A stretch of DNA of 64,000 nucleotides, from positions 1 to 64,000 of the forward strand of contig CABXXS010000001.1 of assembly GCA_902516225.1 (NCBI GenBank). Reading direction: 5' to 3'. Of this stretch, positions 17,546-26,674 are shown piece after piece (positions within the stretch are counted from its first letter, which is position 1; each line of letters starts with the position of its first letter). The DNA is from Puniceicoccaceae bacterium (GTDB lineage Bacteria; Verrucomicrobiota; Verrucomicrobiae; Opitutales; Coraliomargaritaceae). The notes under the pieces are model-generated. The model did no database searches. It was given only the letters and a program-made list of their open reading frames with translations, and had not been told where the DNA came from. A program made the position numbers and the translations under genes.

Positions 17546-18964
17546 ATGGAACAAACAAAGAAAATCAGCCGCCGCATCTTCGTCAGTAAGTCTGCATCTG
17601 CGATCACGGGGATTACTATTTTGCCCCCTTATCTCGCGCTCGGTAAGGCCGATGCCCTTGGGAATCTCCCTCCTAGTAAGCGAATTAATCTCGCCTGTAT
17701 AGGCATTGGCGGTCGTGCCAAAACTGTTATTCCTCAGCTCTGTAGTAACGGCGCTGCGAAGCCAGTCGCCTTTTGCGATGTTGATTTCAAGCGAGCCAAT
17801 AAGGAAATAATGGATGCATTCCCCGGCGTACGCAAGTTTGCGGACTTCCGAGTGATGTTTGACCAAATGGGTGACGATATCGATGCCGTCAGTGTTGTCA
17901 CGCCAGATCATACGCACTTCGTACAAACTATCGACGCCATGCAACGCGGCAAGCATGTCTATGTTGAGAAACCGCTTACTCACTCCTTCCGAGAAGCCAC
18001 TCTGCTGATTCAGGCGGAGAAGCAATATGAGGTTGTCACTCAAATGGGCAACCAGGGGCACACCTCGCCCGGCGCCCGACAATTTCAACAGCTACAGAAA
18101 GCAGGCGCTCTAGAAGACATTGTCAAAATCGAAGCATATAAGGACCCTTCACTCTGGTTCATGGACGCGGCCCAACGCATCAGTGAATTTCCTAAAGCAG
18201 AACCGATTCCCAGCTCGCTCAACTATGACCTATGGTGCGGCCCTGCTAAAATGATGCCCTTTAGCGGGCGCTACCATCCATTCGACTGGCGAGCATTTTA
18301 TATTTATGGCAATGGTATGCTCGGCGACTGGGGCGCACACGTCATCGACTTTGCTCACAATTACTTAAAGCTCGGATTGCCCAATAGGGTCGAGCCTTTG
18401 CGTATGGATGATTACAATCAAGTAATTTTCCCTCTTTCTTCGCATATCCGTATGCAATTTCCGAAACGCGGGACCGGACTACCTGCCTGCGAAATGCTTT
18501 GGCGAGATGGCTCCGATGCAGTACCCGTACTTGATCGAAAATATCATAATTCTGATTTATCTGGGAACTTAGTAGCACCGCGCTTGGGCCGCGCTGGTAC
18601 GGTTCTGCACCGTAAGGATGAGCAATTTGTAATCCAGCGCGGCTCACACGGCAGTGCTTCGCGACTCTATCCCAGAGCTAGCATGATGGATTATAAACGA
18701 GCGCTCAAAGCACCAAGCGGCGGACTCGATCACATGCAAAGCTTTATTCAGTCATGTCTGGGTAATGGAAAAACTACGTCACCATTTAGCGTCGGGGGGC
18801 CACTTACCCAGTTGCTTATGCTGGGTGTGATTGCCCAGTATCTGAACGAAGGGTTCAATTTTGATCGAGGAACAAAGCGAATTACGAATAATCCAGTGGC
18901 TGATGCCATGCTGGAAGGTCCTGCGCCTCGTAAAGGCTGGGAGAGCTACTATACCGGCGCTTAA
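17546..18964 (+). CDS. Gfo/Idh/MocA family oxidoreductase, Tat-exported
   Basis: A 472-residue NAD(P)-dependent sugar oxidoreductase family member. The N-terminus KISRRIFVSKSASAITGI is a twin-arginine signal with the RR pair, so the folded cofactor-bound protein would go to the periplasm, as for many Planctomycetes and Verrucomicrobia relatives. The Rossmann block is NLACIGIGGRAKT (about 49-61); then VAFCDVD, VSVVTPDHTHF and the conserved catalytic-lysine motif HVYVEKPLTH (about 138-147). The C-terminal half is the alpha/beta substrate domain, with HPFDWRAFYIYGNGMLGDWGAHVID. Placed between sulfatases, it may act on a released sugar, possibly in the redox-assisted glycoside cleavage known for some family members (inference). 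The substrate is unknown. Confidence 0.85.
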   Translation: MEQTKKISRRIFVSKSASAITGITILPPYLALGKADALGNLPPSKRINLACIGIGGRAKTVIPQLCSNGAAKPVAFCDVDFKRANKEIMDAFPGVRKFADFRVMFDQMGDDIDAVSVVTPDHTHFVQTIDAMQRGKHVYVEKPLTHSFREATLLIQAEKQYEVVTQMGNQGHTSPGARQFQQLQKAGALEDIVKIEAYKDPSLWFMDAAQRISEFPKAEPIPSSLNYDLWCGPAKMMPFSGRYHPFDWRAFYIYGNGMLGDWGAHVIDFAHNYLKLGLPNRVEPLRMDDYNQVIFPLSSHIRMQFPKRGTGLPACEMLWRDGSDAVPVLDRKYHNSDLSGNLVAPRLGRAGTVLHRKDEQFVIQRGSHGSASRLYPRASMMDYKRALKAPSGGLDHMQSFIQSCLGNGKTTSPFSVGGPLTQLLMLGVIAQYLNEGFNFDRGTKRITNNPVADAMLEGPAPRKGWESYYTGA

Positions 18965-19136
18965 CTGAATATTGATTCTCATAAAGATGCTCTACCAGTT
19001 TAATAAGATTTCTAATTAAAGCCGCCATTAATAACTGTAAAAGATTTAGCTTTTTATTTATATGATTAGGTAGAATGTCCATAGACACAGATAGATCCTT
19101 TAGTATAAATTTATTATTATCCCGCTAAATTTAAAT

Positions 19137-20666
19137 ATGACTCTATTACTTAAATATTTAAAGCAACTGCTGGGTTCAGTCGCAGTAGCCTTCGCAGTCG
19201 CTTCCAGCTCATTATTCGCGCAATTAGACAGGCCGAATATACTCTTTATCTCAGTGGATGATCTAAATGACTGGGTTGGAGTATACGCGGGGCATCCGCA
19301 GGCTAAGACCCCGCACATGGATCGTTTCGCGCAGCAAGCGATGGTTTTTCGTAATGCCAGTTGCCCAGGCCCAGTTTGTGGACCATCCCGATCTGCGCTG
19401 CTTTCGGGATTCATGCCATCGACGACTGGTTTATACGGCAACAGTAACAACATGCTCGAGTCAGCAATCGTACAAAAAAGCGCTACTCTACCAGAATATT
19501 TTTCGAGGCATGGTTATATTACAATTTCCAAAGGAAAGATTTTTCACAAGCATTCTACAGAGAGTGGCCAAGACCATGGCCATTGGGCATTTGATATTTG
19601 GGAGGCGGCAAAAGGCGGGGGAAAAGTTGACCCAGAACGATATTTTTGTAGGGATGAAGGCATCATCAATGGGCGGAAGATTGAAAACCCAAAATTCACG
19701 AAGAGTGGCGGATCGCGTTTGGCGTTTGGTCCACTACTAGGGGAGAAGGAACAAACCAAAGATTACCGAACGGCAAAGTGGTTTGAAGCAAAACTCAAAG
19801 AAGAATACGAGAAGCCATTTTTTATGGCTGTAGGAATTTCTAAGCCGCACCTTCCATTTTATGCCCCTAAGGAGTATTTCGACCTTCATCCTTTGGAATC
19901 GATAATCCTTCCAAAATATCGGATGGATGACCTTGACGATATTTTAAATGCCAGTGGGGCGGCAGCTTTTAAACCGCACGCAGATTTCCAATGGTGCCTA
20001 GAATACGGCGTAATGCGCGACGTGGTCCAAGCTTACTTAGCCACAGTTTCCTATGCGGATGAATGTGTAGGAGTCGTCTTAGATGCCTTAGCAAATAGCC
20101 AATACGCGAATAATACTATCGTAGTAATTTGGGGAGATCACGGATGGCACTTTGGCGAGAAATTGAAGTTTCGTAAGGCCTCACTATGGCGCGAAGCCAC
20201 GCAGTTACCGCTAATCATTCAAACTCCCAGTATGCAAACTGGCCAGGACTGTGAGCGTAATGTGAACCTCATAGACCTTTATCCGACATTGATTGACCTT
20301 TGCGGCTTGCCAGAGAAAGAACTAGACGGAACAACTATCAGGCCTTTGCTAGAGAATCCGAATCTTCCTTGGTCTCCGACCCTAACTACCCAAGGCAAGG
20401 GAAATCATGCTGTCATATCTGAGCGGTGGCATTACACTTCCTATGCTAGGGGATTTGAGGAGTTATACGACTTGGAGAATGATCCCATGCAGTGGACAAA
20501 TCTAGTACATTCTGCTCCTGAGAGTGCTGCTATGGTGATGGCAGAATTGAAGGCATACCTACCAGCGTACGAGGCAGAAGAAATACCAAAGAGCCAAAAA
20601 GATGATTCTATCAAAGAGATGGACAATACGATTAAGGCCCGCCGCGATTTACTTACGCTCAAATAA
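19137..20666 (+). CDS. Sulfatase, iduronate-2-sulfatase-like (S1_7 type)
   Basis: A 509-residue sulfatase with signal peptide (about 1-28, ending SSLFA). Blocks in order: NILFISVDDLNDWVGVYAGHP (metal Asp pair D41/D42), the activation motif CGPSR (C81), GYITISKGKIFHKH, VGISKPHLPFYAP, and VVIWGDHGWHFGEK (second metal site). The closing LYDLENDPMQWTNL is followed by a lysine-rich helical C-terminus (about 480-509). It closely resembles the protein at 32190, sharing VDDLNDWVGV and KPHL, and the two may be recent paralogues with different regiospecificity. The next sulfatase begins nine bases downstream. A 172-base AT-rich gap precedes this gene, so a promoter may lie there. Confidence 0.88.
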   Translation: MTLLLKYLKQLLGSVAVAFAVASSSLFAQLDRPNILFISVDDLNDWVGVYAGHPQAKTPHMDRFAQQAMVFRNASCPGPVCGPSRSALLSGFMPSTTGLYGNSNNMLESAIVQKSATLPEYFSRHGYITISKGKIFHKHSTESGQDHGHWAFDIWEAAKGGGKVDPERYFCRDEGIINGRKIENPKFTKSGGSRLAFGPLLGEKEQTKDYRTAKWFEAKLKEEYEKPFFMAVGISKPHLPFYAPKEYFDLHPLESIILPKYRMDDLDDILNASGAAAFKPHADFQWCLEYGVMRDVVQAYLATVSYADECVGVVLDALANSQYANNTIVVIWGDHGWHFGEKLKFRKASLWREATQLPLIIQTPSMQTGQDCERNVNLIDLYPTLIDLCGLPEKELDGTTIRPLLENPNLPWSPTLTTQGKGNHAVISERWHYTSYARGFEELYDLENDPMQWTNLVHSAPESAAMVMAELKAYLPAYEAEEIPKSQKDDSIKEMDNTIKARRDLLTLK

Positions 20667-20675
20667 AAATCCGCG

Positions 20676-22163
20676 ATGTCTTATCCATTTAGAAATACTA
20701 GCTATCTCTTATTTAGCCTAGCTGCAGTTTGCACACTTACTGCGAAGCCGATGAATGTCGTCTTCATTGCTATTGATGACCTAAATACTGACCTTGGATG
20801 CTATGGACACGAGCAAGTGCAAACGCCCAATATGGACCGTTTGGCAAAGATGGGTGTGCAGTTCAATAATGCGTACTGCCAGCAGCCACTTTGTGGACCG
20901 AGTAGGGTAAGTGTTATGTCGGGACTTCGCCCTAACACTACGGACTGTTTTAGCTTGGGAGATAATATCCGCCATAAACGGCCCGACACGCTGACCCTCG
21001 GTCAGTTTTTTCAAGACAAGGGATATTATGTTGGGCGCGTAGGTAAAATCTACCACTACGGTAATCCGAGTCAGATTGGTACTAATGGGAATGATGATAA
21101 GTTAAGTTGGCAGGAGCGTTTTAACCCGCAAGGAATCGATAGCCTGCTAGAGGACGAGATCATTCGTTACCCAGGAGGAAAAACGGGGAACCCAAATAAA
21201 AAAGAGGACTTAGGGATTTCGTTGGCTTGGTGGGACCCGGTAAGTGAGGATGAAGAGCATACCGACGGCATGGTCGCCTCGCGCGCGATCGAAATGATCG
21301 AGCGCAATATGAAAGAGCCCTTTTTTGTCGCTGCTGGCTTTTTTAATCCTCACTGCCCGTACGTCGCCCCGAAGAAATATTTCGACCTTCATCCATTTGA
21401 AGCCGTTACAATGCCCGACCTTGCAGAGTCAAAGAAGGACTTAGAAGATGTTCCGCCCATGGCGATCCTGCGTGACTCAGGAAACAAGTGGCCATTCTAT
21501 AATGTTTCCAATATATCGGTGGACGAAGCCCGTAAATGTAAACAGGCCTACTTTGCCTGTATCTCATTTGTGGATGCCCAGATTGGGCGCATCATGGATG
21601 CTCTTGAGCGAAACGATCTGATGGATGATACGCTGATTGTAGTTTGGTCTGATCATGGATACTTCCTCGGAGAAAAAGGGCTTTGGTATAAGCGTAAAAA
21701 TTTTGAACGTTCGCTTCGAGTTCCGCTAATTATCGCCGGGGGAGGAATTAGTGCTCAGACTCAGGCTTGTAGCCAAATTGTCGAACTGGTGGACCTGTAT
21801 CCGACAATTGCCGAGCATACCGGATATCAAGTGCCCTCGGTATTAGAAGGGGAGAGCTTAGTGCCGCTGCTTAATGACCCAATGGCAGATTGGGATAAGC
21901 CAGCAATTTCGCAGGTAATTCATTCGCGAGGTCAAGCATACGGGTTTTCGCTTCGTACGGACCGTTGGCGCTATACAGAGTGGAAAAAGGGCGAAGCAGG
22001 GCGCGAGCTATATGACCATGCAAATGACCCCGATGAGGTTACCAATCTAGCAGACTACCCTGAGCATGCGGCGCTAGTTAAGAGACTAAGCGAGCAACTG
22101 AAGCCTTATGTTGAAACTATGAGTACAGCTTCTGAGTCACCAAAGAAGAATGGAAAAGGATGA
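20676..22163 (+). CDS. Sulfatase, iduronate-2-sulfatase-like (S1_7 type)
   Basis: A 495-residue sulfatase with a short signal peptide (about 1-23, LLFSLAAVCTLTA). The metal pair is in VVFIAIDDLNTDLGCYG (D34/D35). The activation motif is CGPSR (C73). Further blocks are VGRVGKIYHYG, AAGFFNPHCPYVAPKKYFD, LIVVWSDHGYFLGEKG and a closing LYDHANDPDEVTNL. IDDLNTDLGCYG and NPHCPYVAP fit the iduronate-2-sulfatase-like class. It starts nine bases after the preceding sulfatase stop and is almost certainly co-transcribed with it. The GH27 gene follows after about 88 bases. The target sulfate position cannot be told from sequence. Confidence 0.88.
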   Translation: MSYPFRNTSYLLFSLAAVCTLTAKPMNVVFIAIDDLNTDLGCYGHEQVQTPNMDRLAKMGVQFNNAYCQQPLCGPSRVSVMSGLRPNTTDCFSLGDNIRHKRPDTLTLGQFFQDKGYYVGRVGKIYHYGNPSQIGTNGNDDKLSWQERFNPQGIDSLLEDEIIRYPGGKTGNPNKKEDLGISLAWWDPVSEDEEHTDGMVASRAIEMIERNMKEPFFVAAGFFNPHCPYVAPKKYFDLHPFEAVTMPDLAESKKDLEDVPPMAILRDSGNKWPFYNVSNISVDEARKCKQAYFACISFVDAQIGRIMDALERNDLMDDTLIVVWSDHGYFLGEKGLWYKRKNFERSLRVPLIIAGGGISAQTQACSQIVELVDLYPTIAEHTGYQVPSVLEGESLVPLLNDPMADWDKPAISQVIHSRGQAYGFSLRTDRWRYTEWKKGEAGRELYDHANDPDEVTNLADYPEHAALVKRLSEQLKPYVETMSTASESPKKNGKG

Positions 22164-22251
22164 ATAATATCCGATGGAAAAGACACATAAGAGTTGGAGG
22201 ATCGCGCTGAGCTACGCCACGATCTAGGAGGTGCCGAAAAAAAGACTCACT

Positions 22252-23646
22252 ATGAATAGACTATTTATAACTGCCTCCCTTATGTTTGTATTGTCTGTTC
22301 GCGCACTAATTGCATCTCCTGCAGCAGACGAGGAGCTGGCGCAGACCCCACCAATGGGCTGGAACAGCTTCGACAGTTATGGTGTATATTTACACGAACA
22401 GGCCGCCCTTGCCAACCTTCAAGCGATGGCGGACAAGTTACTGCCACATGGCTACGAATACTTCGTTATCGATAACGGATGGTTTGGCGAATACACCCTT
22501 CAAGAAGGCACTATTTTTCCAGCAGAGAAACACGCGCACGATATTCGCATTAATGAGTACGGGCATTTTCTGCCTTCTGAAGTTTATTTTCCTAATGGCC
22601 TAAAGGCGCTTTCAGAAAGGTGTCATGCGCTCGGGCTAAAATTTGGTGTGCATTTAATGCGAGGGATTCCTCGGAAGGCGTATGAAATGGACCTACCTAT
22701 CAAAGGAACTCGATATACGGCGCGTGATATAGCTAATACGAACCCTGACGAGAACTGCAACTGGTGCCACTACTGCTACGCGGTAGATATGAGTAAGCCA
22801 GGGGCGCAGGAGTGGTACGATAGCTTGATCGAGCACATTTCCAGCATGGGTGTGGATCTGATTAAATACGATGACATCGTTGCGCACCCAGATGAAGTCG
22901 AGGCAGTCGCCAAAGCAATCGCCAAAACAGGCAAGCCGATTCTCTTGAGCCTTTCACCTGGTAATAAGATTGATCCAGATGCGATCGATTTCTTCAGGAT
23001 GAGCAATATGGTTCGAGTTACACCTGATGTCTGGGACGAACAAAAATATATAGATTTGTGCTTCGAAGCCTGGCGTAAATGGCAAGGAAAGGAACAGGTC
23101 GGGTTTTGGATCGACATGGATATGATACCCTTCGGCCAATTACAGCTTATGTCCCCGCCAAGTTCTGATGGCACAAAGACAGTTATGGACAAGGGTGACG
23201 TCGCTCTAGCTGGCAAAGGGGTACGCCGCATGTGTCAGCTCAATAACGCCCAGATGGAGACTTTTATTACGATGCGCGCCATGGCGGCGTCCCCATTAAT
23301 GATGGGTGGAGACTTACCGACTTTAGATGAGTTTTCCCTAAGACTCATCACAGATGCCGACATGCTTGCATGTAACCAAAATGGCGTGATGGGATCTCTT
23401 ATTTATGAAGATAATGGGGTGGAAGTTTGGAAGACAGAAAAAAGAGGGAGTACGCAAGCTGCGTGGATCGCCGCTTTTAATCGCAGTGAGGTAGTGAAAA
23501 GCTTTTTACTTAATGCAGCCAAACTAGGCTTAGAAGAGGGGCCTTTGATTAGCTTACGTAACATCTGGGAAGAGGGTAAGCTCGGCTTGAATGAGCCAGT
23601 TGAAATAACCGCAAAGGGGGTTATTTTTATCGCCGTGAATCAATGA
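22252..23646 (+). CDS. Alpha-galactosidase-like glycoside hydrolase, GH27
   Basis: A 464-residue exported GH27-like enzyme, expected to remove terminal alpha-D-galactose (or alpha-N-acetylgalactosamine/beta-L-arabinopyranose in some members). ATG 22252 gives a proper signal peptide (NRLFITASLMFVLSVRALI). An in-frame GTG at 22231 overlaps a good AGGAGG at 22226-22231, so that sequence lies about 20 bases ahead of the chosen start, an unusual spacing. Barrel blocks are TPPMGWNSFDSYG (32-44), YFVIDNGWFGE, LKFGVHLMRGIPR and the nucleophile motif LIKYDDI (D207), with a likely acid/base Asp in VRVTPDVWDEQ (about D259). The last about 80 residues form the usual C-terminal beta domain. The sulfated-glycan context suggests side-chain galactose removal. 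Confidence 0.85.
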   Translation: MNRLFITASLMFVLSVRALIASPAADEELAQTPPMGWNSFDSYGVYLHEQAALANLQAMADKLLPHGYEYFVIDNGWFGEYTLQEGTIFPAEKHAHDIRINEYGHFLPSEVYFPNGLKALSERCHALGLKFGVHLMRGIPRKAYEMDLPIKGTRYTARDIANTNPDENCNWCHYCYAVDMSKPGAQEWYDSLIEHISSMGVDLIKYDDIVAHPDEVEAVAKAIAKTGKPILLSLSPGNKIDPDAIDFFRMSNMVRVTPDVWDEQKYIDLCFEAWRKWQGKEQVGFWIDMDMIPFGQLQLMSPPSSDGTKTVMDKGDVALAGKGVRRMCQLNNAQMETFITMRAMAASPLMMGGDLPTLDEFSLRLITDADMLACNQNGVMGSLIYEDNGVEVWKTEKRGSTQAAWIAAFNRSEVVKSFLLNAAKLGLEEGPLISLRNIWEEGKLGLNEPVEITAKGVIFIAVNQ

Positions 23647-23682
23647 TATGGAATCTTTATCGCAGCTTTTACTTAAGAAATT

Positions 23683-25137
23683 ATGAGAAAATTGTTATAC
23701 ATCCTTAACTTCGCATTACTACTAGCATTGCTTGCTAACGCTGAGTCACATACAAACGTTGTGTATATACTAGCCGATGACTTGGGCTACGGCGATTTGA
23801 GTATTTTAGGGCAGTCGAATTTTGAGACGCCCCATATAGATTCGCTCGCACGCAAGGGGATGATTTTTACGGACCACTATTCGGGCAGCACTGTATGCGC
23901 ACCTTCTAGAGCGTCTCTTCTCTCGGGTTTACACACTGGCCATGCCCCGGTTCGGGGTAACTTAGAGTGGCAACCAGAAGGCCAGTATCCCATGCCAGAG
24001 GGCACTTATATTATCCCTCAGATGCTGAAGCGGGCGGGGTATACCAGCGGTATATTTGGAAAGTGGGGATTAGGTGCACCAAAGACTGCAAGCGAACCTC
24101 TTAACATGGGCTTCGATCGCTTTTATGGTTATAATTGTCAACGTATTGCACACCACTACTATCCTTATTTTCTCTGGGACGATGATAGCCTTGAGGTACT
24201 TTGGGATAATTTTGGCATGGAGACTGGCACCTATGCTCCCGACTTAATTCACAAAGAAGTATTAGAATTTATCGAAACAAATAAAGAGCAGCCGTTTTTC
24301 TGCTATTACGCAATTATTCAGCCGCATGCGGAAATGTTCGCTCAAGAAGAGTACATGAATAAATACCGAGGAAAGTTTTTGCCGGAGAGTTCTTATGTAG
24401 GGACCGACGAAGGGCCTAGCTTTCGCAGACATGCCTATGGATCTCAACCCGAAGCGCATGCCGCCTTTGCGGCGATGGTGAACTGTATAGACGATTATGT
24501 TGGCGATATAGTCGCTAAGTTAGAAGCTTTGGGAATTGCGGAGGATACGCTGATCATATTTACGTCCGATAACGGACCTCACTCTGAAGCAGGTCACAAT
24601 CCTGCATATTTCAATTCTAATGGCCCTTTCAAGGGAAAGAAGCGTGACCTTTACGAAGGAGGCATCCGAGTGCCGATGATCGCTAATTGGCCAGGTACTA
24701 TTACAGAAGGTTCAACCACTGACCATATCTCAGCTTTCTGGGATGTTTTTCCTACCCTTGCAGAAATTTCTGATCAATCTACACCAGAGAACATAGACGG
24801 CCTCTCATTCTTACCAACTCTGCTAGGCGAGGAGGGGCAAGCGAATCACGAATATTTATATTGGGAGTTCCATGAAAAGAAGGGCCGGCAGGCGGTACGT
24901 AAAGGAAAATGGAAAGGGGTGCGCTACGACGTATCAATTAGTCCAGATTCGCCAATAGAGCTTTATGATTTATCGGCAGATCCAGGGGAGAGTAGAAATC
25001 TTGCACAGCAACATCCAGAGCTTGCTGTAGAGCTATCCGATTTAATGGCTAATGCGCGGACAGCTCACCCAAATCCTAATTTTAATTTTCCAGACAGGCG
25101 TTACGTTGTGCGCGAGGTGATGGGCAATAAGAATTAA
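23683..25137 (+). CDS. Arylsulfatase A-like sulfatase
   Basis: A 484-residue sulfatase with signal peptide (about 1-20, LYILNFALLLALLANA). Blocks: VVYILADDLGYGDLS (metal pair D32/D33), activation motif CAPSR (C72) followed by ASLLSGLHTGHAPVRGN, the GKWGLG substrate/catalytic lysine block, and LIIFTSDNGPHSEAGHNP (metal Asp/Asn). The DDLGYGD and SDNGPH forms differ from the VDDLND/DHGW forms of most neighbours, placing it nearer arylsulfatase A/GalNAc-6-sulfatase-like classes. So it probably has a different regiospecificity. The C-terminus LYDLSADPGESRNLA is typical. It follows GH27 by 36 bases, and the next sulfatase starts ten bases later. Confidence 0.88.
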   Translation: MRKLLYILNFALLLALLANAESHTNVVYILADDLGYGDLSILGQSNFETPHIDSLARKGMIFTDHYSGSTVCAPSRASLLSGLHTGHAPVRGNLEWQPEGQYPMPEGTYIIPQMLKRAGYTSGIFGKWGLGAPKTASEPLNMGFDRFYGYNCQRIAHHYYPYFLWDDDSLEVLWDNFGMETGTYAPDLIHKEVLEFIETNKEQPFFCYYAIIQPHAEMFAQEEYMNKYRGKFLPESSYVGTDEGPSFRRHAYGSQPEAHAAFAAMVNCIDDYVGDIVAKLEALGIAEDTLIIFTSDNGPHSEAGHNPAYFNSNGPFKGKKRDLYEGGIRVPMIANWPGTITEGSTTDHISAFWDVFPTLAEISDQSTPENIDGLSFLPTLLGEEGQANHEYLYWEFHEKKGRQAVRKGKWKGVRYDVSISPDSPIELYDLSADPGESRNLAQQHPELAVELSDLMANARTAHPNPNFNFPDRRYVVREVMGNKN

Positions 25138-25147
25138 TGCTAGTGAG

Positions 25148-26659
25148 ATGAAGCGGCTTTTTGGAATCCTATTTTTACTTTTGCAGTTTACCTCTGCTTC
25201 CACAGAGCGTGCTCCTAATATTCTTTGGATTATCGCAGAGGACTTGTCGCCCTTTTTTGGATGTTATGGAGATACCGTGAACCAAGGCCATACGCCGGCC
25301 GTAGACCAACTTGCAGCGCAGGGGGTGCTTTTTGAGCGGGCTTACTCGGTCTCACCGGTATGCTCCTCCAGTCGTTCCGCATTAATCACTGGAGTAATGC
25401 AGACCAGAACAGGGACGCATCAGCATCGCTCTAGTCGTACAGTTGATGGAGAGATTGTCCCAGAGGCTTTACGTATAAACCTTCCAGTAGGCATGAAGAC
25501 GATACCAGAGCTTATGCGCGAGCATGGCTACTTCACCTTTAATAGCGGGAAAGATGATTACAATTTTCATTACGACCGTCGGGAACTTTACGAAGTGGGC
25601 ACTAAAGAAGATTATATAGCAGGGATGAATGGATGGCAGGGAAACCGAGCGGAAAACTGGAAGTCGTATACCGAAGGTGTATGGGGTGCTCGCGAGAACA
25701 AGGAACAGCCATGGTTTGGTCAGATTCAAATCGATGGCGGAAAGGGCGATCGGCGCTACTTAGAGGCCTCTAAATTTATCGCGGATGACGCCGTGGAACT
25801 ACCTCCTTACTTCCCAAGCACACCAGCCCTTAGACATGCATGGTCCGTGCACTTTAATAATGCCCGTGGATCGGATGTTCGTATATCTGAGATTTTAGAG
25901 CAGCTCGAAGCCGATGGCGAGATGGATAATACTGTGATCTTCTTTTTCTCTGACCATGGGCATAATACCTCTCTTCGTCATAAACAGTTTTGCTACGAAG
26001 GCGGAATGAGAGTACCTCTAATTATCAAGGGCGATTATGCTGCAATTCCATCTGGGCAGGTAGTCAATGATTTGGTTACTCTTCTAGACGTCGGGGCGAC
26101 AACTCTAGCATTAGCAGGCGCAGAACTCCCTGATTATCTAGATGGCCAGGACCTCTTTGCGCATGATTATATAGCGGCAGAATATGTAATAGGTGCGCGT
26201 GATCGTTGCGACTACACGATTGATCGAATTCGTACGGTACGCTCAGATCGTTATCGTTATCTCCGCAACTATTATTTAGACCGTCCTTTGATGCAACCAG
26301 GCTATCGAGACGACCGCCCTCCCTCTATGGACATGCGCCGTTTATTCGAAGCCGGCGAACTGACTGAATATCAAGCAGAACATTGGTTTGGTCTGCGCCC
26401 TCGGGAAGAACTTTACGACATAGAAGCAGACCCGCATCAGATGCACAATTTGGCATCTTATCAGAGTAGTCAGGCTGAGTTACTCAGACACCGCGCAGTC
26501 TTGGAGGAATGGATCGAGGAGACCGATGATAAGGGTCGACATGCGGAAGACGATAGGCAACTCCGTGCTACCTACGACCTGTGGAAAGATCGCGACATTT
26601 TTAAGAAGGCTGATGTGAACTCTGAATATTCTAAATTCCGCGAAGCAAGCGGCAACTAA
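25148..26659 (+). CDS. Sulfatase with CSSSR motif, heparan N-sulfatase-like (S1_8 type)
   Basis: A 503-residue sulfatase with signal peptide (about 1-18). It starts NILWIIAEDLSPFFGCYGD, so the usual Asp-Asp pair is Glu31-Asp32, as in sulfamidase-like enzymes. The activation motif is CSSSR (C72), where Ser replaces the usual Pro; this C-x-S-x-R form is common in the N-sulfoglucosamine sulfohydrolase-like S1_8 class. Next come GVMQTRTGTHQHRS, FTFNSGKDDYNF, and VIFFFSDHGHNTSLRHKQFCYEGGMRVPL. The C-terminal LYDIEADPHQMHNLA is followed by a charged helical region. It starts ten bases after the preceding sulfatase and ends 15 bases before the next. The real substrate need not be heparan; the class label comes from motifs. 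Confidence 0.85.
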   Translation: MKRLFGILFLLLQFTSASTERAPNILWIIAEDLSPFFGCYGDTVNQGHTPAVDQLAAQGVLFERAYSVSPVCSSSRSALITGVMQTRTGTHQHRSSRTVDGEIVPEALRINLPVGMKTIPELMREHGYFTFNSGKDDYNFHYDRRELYEVGTKEDYIAGMNGWQGNRAENWKSYTEGVWGARENKEQPWFGQIQIDGGKGDRRYLEASKFIADDAVELPPYFPSTPALRHAWSVHFNNARGSDVRISEILEQLEADGEMDNTVIFFFSDHGHNTSLRHKQFCYEGGMRVPLIIKGDYAAIPSGQVVNDLVTLLDVGATTLALAGAELPDYLDGQDLFAHDYIAAEYVIGARDRCDYTIDRIRTVRSDRYRYLRNYYLDRPLMQPGYRDDRPPSMDMRRLFEAGELTEYQAEHWFGLRPREELYDIEADPHQMHNLASYQSSQAELLRHRAVLEEWIEETDDKGRHAEDDRQLRATYDLWKDRDIFKKADVNSEYSKFREASGN

Positions 26660-26674
26660 AACTACAAAAATATT